Assembly: GCA_018817035.1 (NCBI GenBank)
Contig: JAHIUV010000183.1
Span: 1 to 5,631 of the forward strand
Direction: 5' to 3'
DNA: 5,631 bases
Source: Candidatus Omnitrophota bacterium
Lineage (GTDB): Bacteria > Omnitrophota > Gorgyraeia > Gorgyraeales > Gorgyraeaceae
The position numbers and the translations under genes were made by a program. Shown here piece after piece: positions 4,776 to 5,631 of the stretch. The first letter of the stretch is position 1. Each line of letters opens with the position of its first letter. Below the pieces are notes generated by a model. The model worked only from the letters and a program-made list of their open reading frames with translations, ran no database searches and was not told where the DNA came from.

Positions 4776-5108
4776 TTAGGCAGCGACCAAAACATGCGTT
4801 GAAGCAACTTTTTCTTCTTTTAATTTTGGTTTTATAATAATCTCTACATCTCTGCCTAATTTATTTAACAATATTAATAAATGATCCAGAGAAAACATGT
4901 TGAGTTTACCGTTTATGAGGCAAGATACCTTTGACTGTGGAATATCAAGCAGATCTGAAGCCTCTTTTTGTGTAAGATTTTGTTTTTTGATAATCTCGGC
5001 TATACGAGACATTATTTGCGCCCTAGCCATGGTTCTTTCAGGATAAACAGTTCCTATGTCTGCAAATATATTTCCGCTTCCTCTGTGGACTTTTCCTCCT
5101 GTTTTCAT
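4776..5108 (-). CDS. HigA-like XRE-family antitoxin
   Basis: 110-residue helix-turn-helix protein of the HigA2/HTH_37 type (COG5606), the usual partner of Gp49/HigB-type toxins. GSGNIFADIG at 10-19 is the family N-terminal motif. The helix-turn-helix spans about 45-67 (LTQKEASDLLDIPQSKVSCL, recognition helix around 58-67), and GRDVEIIIKPK at 85-95 is the typical end of the domain. I start at the ATG at 5106-5108, with AGGTGA 6 nt upstream, rather than the in-frame TTG at 5114. The toxin reading frame stops at 5111-5113, 2 nt before this ATG, which implies translational coupling. The protein presumably neutralises the toxin and represses the operon at the palindrome 5481-5498. It appears intact although the toxin frame is broken. 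The last 15 residues are not part of the conserved domain. Confidence 0.9.
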   Translation of the reverse strand: MKTGGKVHRGSGNIFADIGTVYPERTMARAQIMSRIAEIIKKQNLTQKEASDLLDIPQSKVSCLINGKLNMFSLDHLLILLNKLGRDVEIIIKPKLKEEKVASTHVLVAA

Positions 5109-5110
5109 AA

Positions 5111-5462
5111 TCAATCACCTCTCTCGTAATTTGTTTTATAATCTTCTTCTGCTATTTTTAATCGCCTTTTAATTAACTCAATATCCCGTTGTGGAGTTTT
5201 GATTCCACGCTTTGATTTCTTTTGGAAACAGTGTAAAACATATATTACTTTCTTAAAACTTACGGCGATAAGTATCACCGGAAAAATCTTCAATAATCTC
5301 TAATACTCCTGCGCCGCCAAAGCCTTTTAACGGTTTGGCGCTTGCCGGCTTTTTACCTTCTTGAGCCTCAAAGAGCGCATATCCTATATCATCTTTTACT
5401 TCTTCGGGAAACGCCCGGATATCTTTTCTTGAGGAGCCAATAAAATCTAAATTTTTCACCAT
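5111..5462 (-). pseudogene. HigB/Gp49-type toxin gene with internal frameshift
   Basis: RelE-superfamily mRNA-interferase toxin (Gp49/HigB type, PF05973) encoded in two frames. Frame 1, from the ATG at 5460-5462 (GGAG 6 nt upstream), gives 69 residues: KNLDFIGSSRKDIRAFPEEV, then AKPLKGFGGAGVLEI and DFSGDTYRRKF, then TAA at 5253-5255. The remainder, KKVIYVLHCFQKKSKRGIKTPQ and the C-terminal helix, is in the +1 frame to the TGA at 5111-5113. Joined, they give about 116 residues, close to the family length. The expected strand after DTYR (an AVYTV-like segment) is missing, so a small deletion that shifted the frame is the best explanation. The break falls on TTTTAAG, where +1 slippage at the stop codon is conceivable. 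Sequencing error cannot be excluded. The toxin-first order and antitoxin downstream are typical of higBA. Confidence 0.85.
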
Positions 5463-5478
5463 TATTCTCTCCAATCAA

Positions 5479-5506
5479 AGTATACCATATTTGGTATATT
5501 TATCAA
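5479..5506 (-). promoter_or_regulatory. Promoter of the toxin-antitoxin operon
   Basis: TTGATA (5501-5506) and TATACT (5479-5484) with a 16-bp spacer on the minus strand. TGG before the -10 makes it an extended form. It lies just upstream of the toxin ribosome site and overlaps the palindromic operator. Confidence 0.7.
5481..5498. promoter_or_regulatory. Palindromic operator of the toxin-antitoxin operon
   Basis: TATACCATATTTGGTATA is a perfect 7-bp inverted repeat with a 4-bp centre. It covers the spacer and -10 of the promoter, the expected place for autorepression by the XRE antitoxin. Confidence 0.75.
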
Positions 5507-5526
5507 GCTTTTTATATCAAACTTCG

Positions 5527-5631
5527 TTAAGAGACGGCTGAGGGACAGAGTTTGTTTATGGGGCATGTGGCGCATAGCGGTTTTCTGGCATTGCAGGTTT
5601 TTCTGCCGTGGTCGACCATTATGTAATTAAA
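5527..5631 (-). CDS. nth: Endonuclease III, C-terminal fragment (cut by window edge)
   Basis: The last 34 codons of a gene that enters from beyond the right edge, ending at TAA (5527-5529). Fragment residues 8-29 read HGRKTCNARKPLCATCPINKL then Cys, with cysteines at 13, 20, 23 and 29. This C-x6-C-x2-C-x5-C spacing is the [4Fe-4S] cluster loop of endonuclease III, the DNA glycosylase/AP lyase of base-excision repair that removes oxidised pyrimidines. The preceding VDHGR matches the family's L-x-HGR segment. Only this tail is visible, so the catalytic helix-hairpin-helix region cannot be judged. The toxin-antitoxin promoter begins about 20 nt after the stop; no terminator is evident between them. 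It probably marks the conserved chromosomal edge of the accessory island. Confidence 0.93.
   Translation of the reverse strand, partial: FNYIMVDHGRKTCNARKPLCATCPINKLCPSAVS

Noticed and set aside
5111..5293. Independent 60-residue gene downstream of the toxin start
   Set aside because: Its first residues are the toxin sequence read in the wrong frame; from KKVIYV onward it is simply the C-terminal half of the frameshifted toxin.

Overview
The window is about 5.6 kb of low-GC bacterial DNA whose genes lie almost entirely on the minus strand. Both ends hold ordinary chromosomal genes: the C-terminal iron-sulfur tail of endonuclease III (nth) at the right edge and a complete small beta-carbonic anhydrase at the left edge. 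Between them is an accessory island built of small selfish-looking modules. Nothing fixes the taxon. The mix of AAA_14/DUF4143 ATPases, a RAYT with GGGGACGTCCCC repeats, a group IIC intron relic and a HigBA-like pair resembles uncultivated groups such as Omnitrophota, but that is a guess.

Reading in the direction of transcription (right to left): nth tail; a toxin-first HigB/HigA-type operon with a palindromic operator over its promoter and a frameshifted toxin (5108-5506); tRNA-like repeat C (4694-4739); AAA_14/DUF4143 ATPase 2 (3363-4571); tRNA-like repeat B, a terminator-like hairpin, and the first ~104 nt of a group IIC intron (3157-3354); a REP/RAYT transposase unit flanked by 25-bp inverted repeats (2406-3157); three 22-bp-period direct repeats and AAA_14/DUF4143 ATPase 1 (1072-2292); tRNA-like repeat A with its hairpin (959-1048); a further GGGGACGTCCCC repeat (829-856); a short plus-strand zinc-finger ORF with its own promoter and ribosome site (637-822); and the carbonic anhydrase.

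The most notable structure is the repeated tRNA 3' half. Each of the three accessory modules ends, 8 to 36 nt after its stop codon, in a 45-46 nt block that follows the layout of a tRNA from anticodon loop to CCA. Copy A carries an Asn-type GTT loop. No copy has a 5' half, and all have damaged T-stems. Each module therefore reads as extended -10 promoter, gene, tRNA 3' half, which is a cassette-like arrangement. The simplest explanation is accretion of elements that use a tRNA-Asn 3' end as attachment site; no integrase is in the window. Copies A and B also share the downstream hairpin, and a group IIC intron entered B at the point where A and B stop matching.

Functionally the island combines a probably decayed toxin-antitoxin pair, two apparently intact ATPase/nuclease-fold proteins of unknown role, and a domesticated-type transposase whose ribosome site is buried in a hairpin with a -10 box in the loop.
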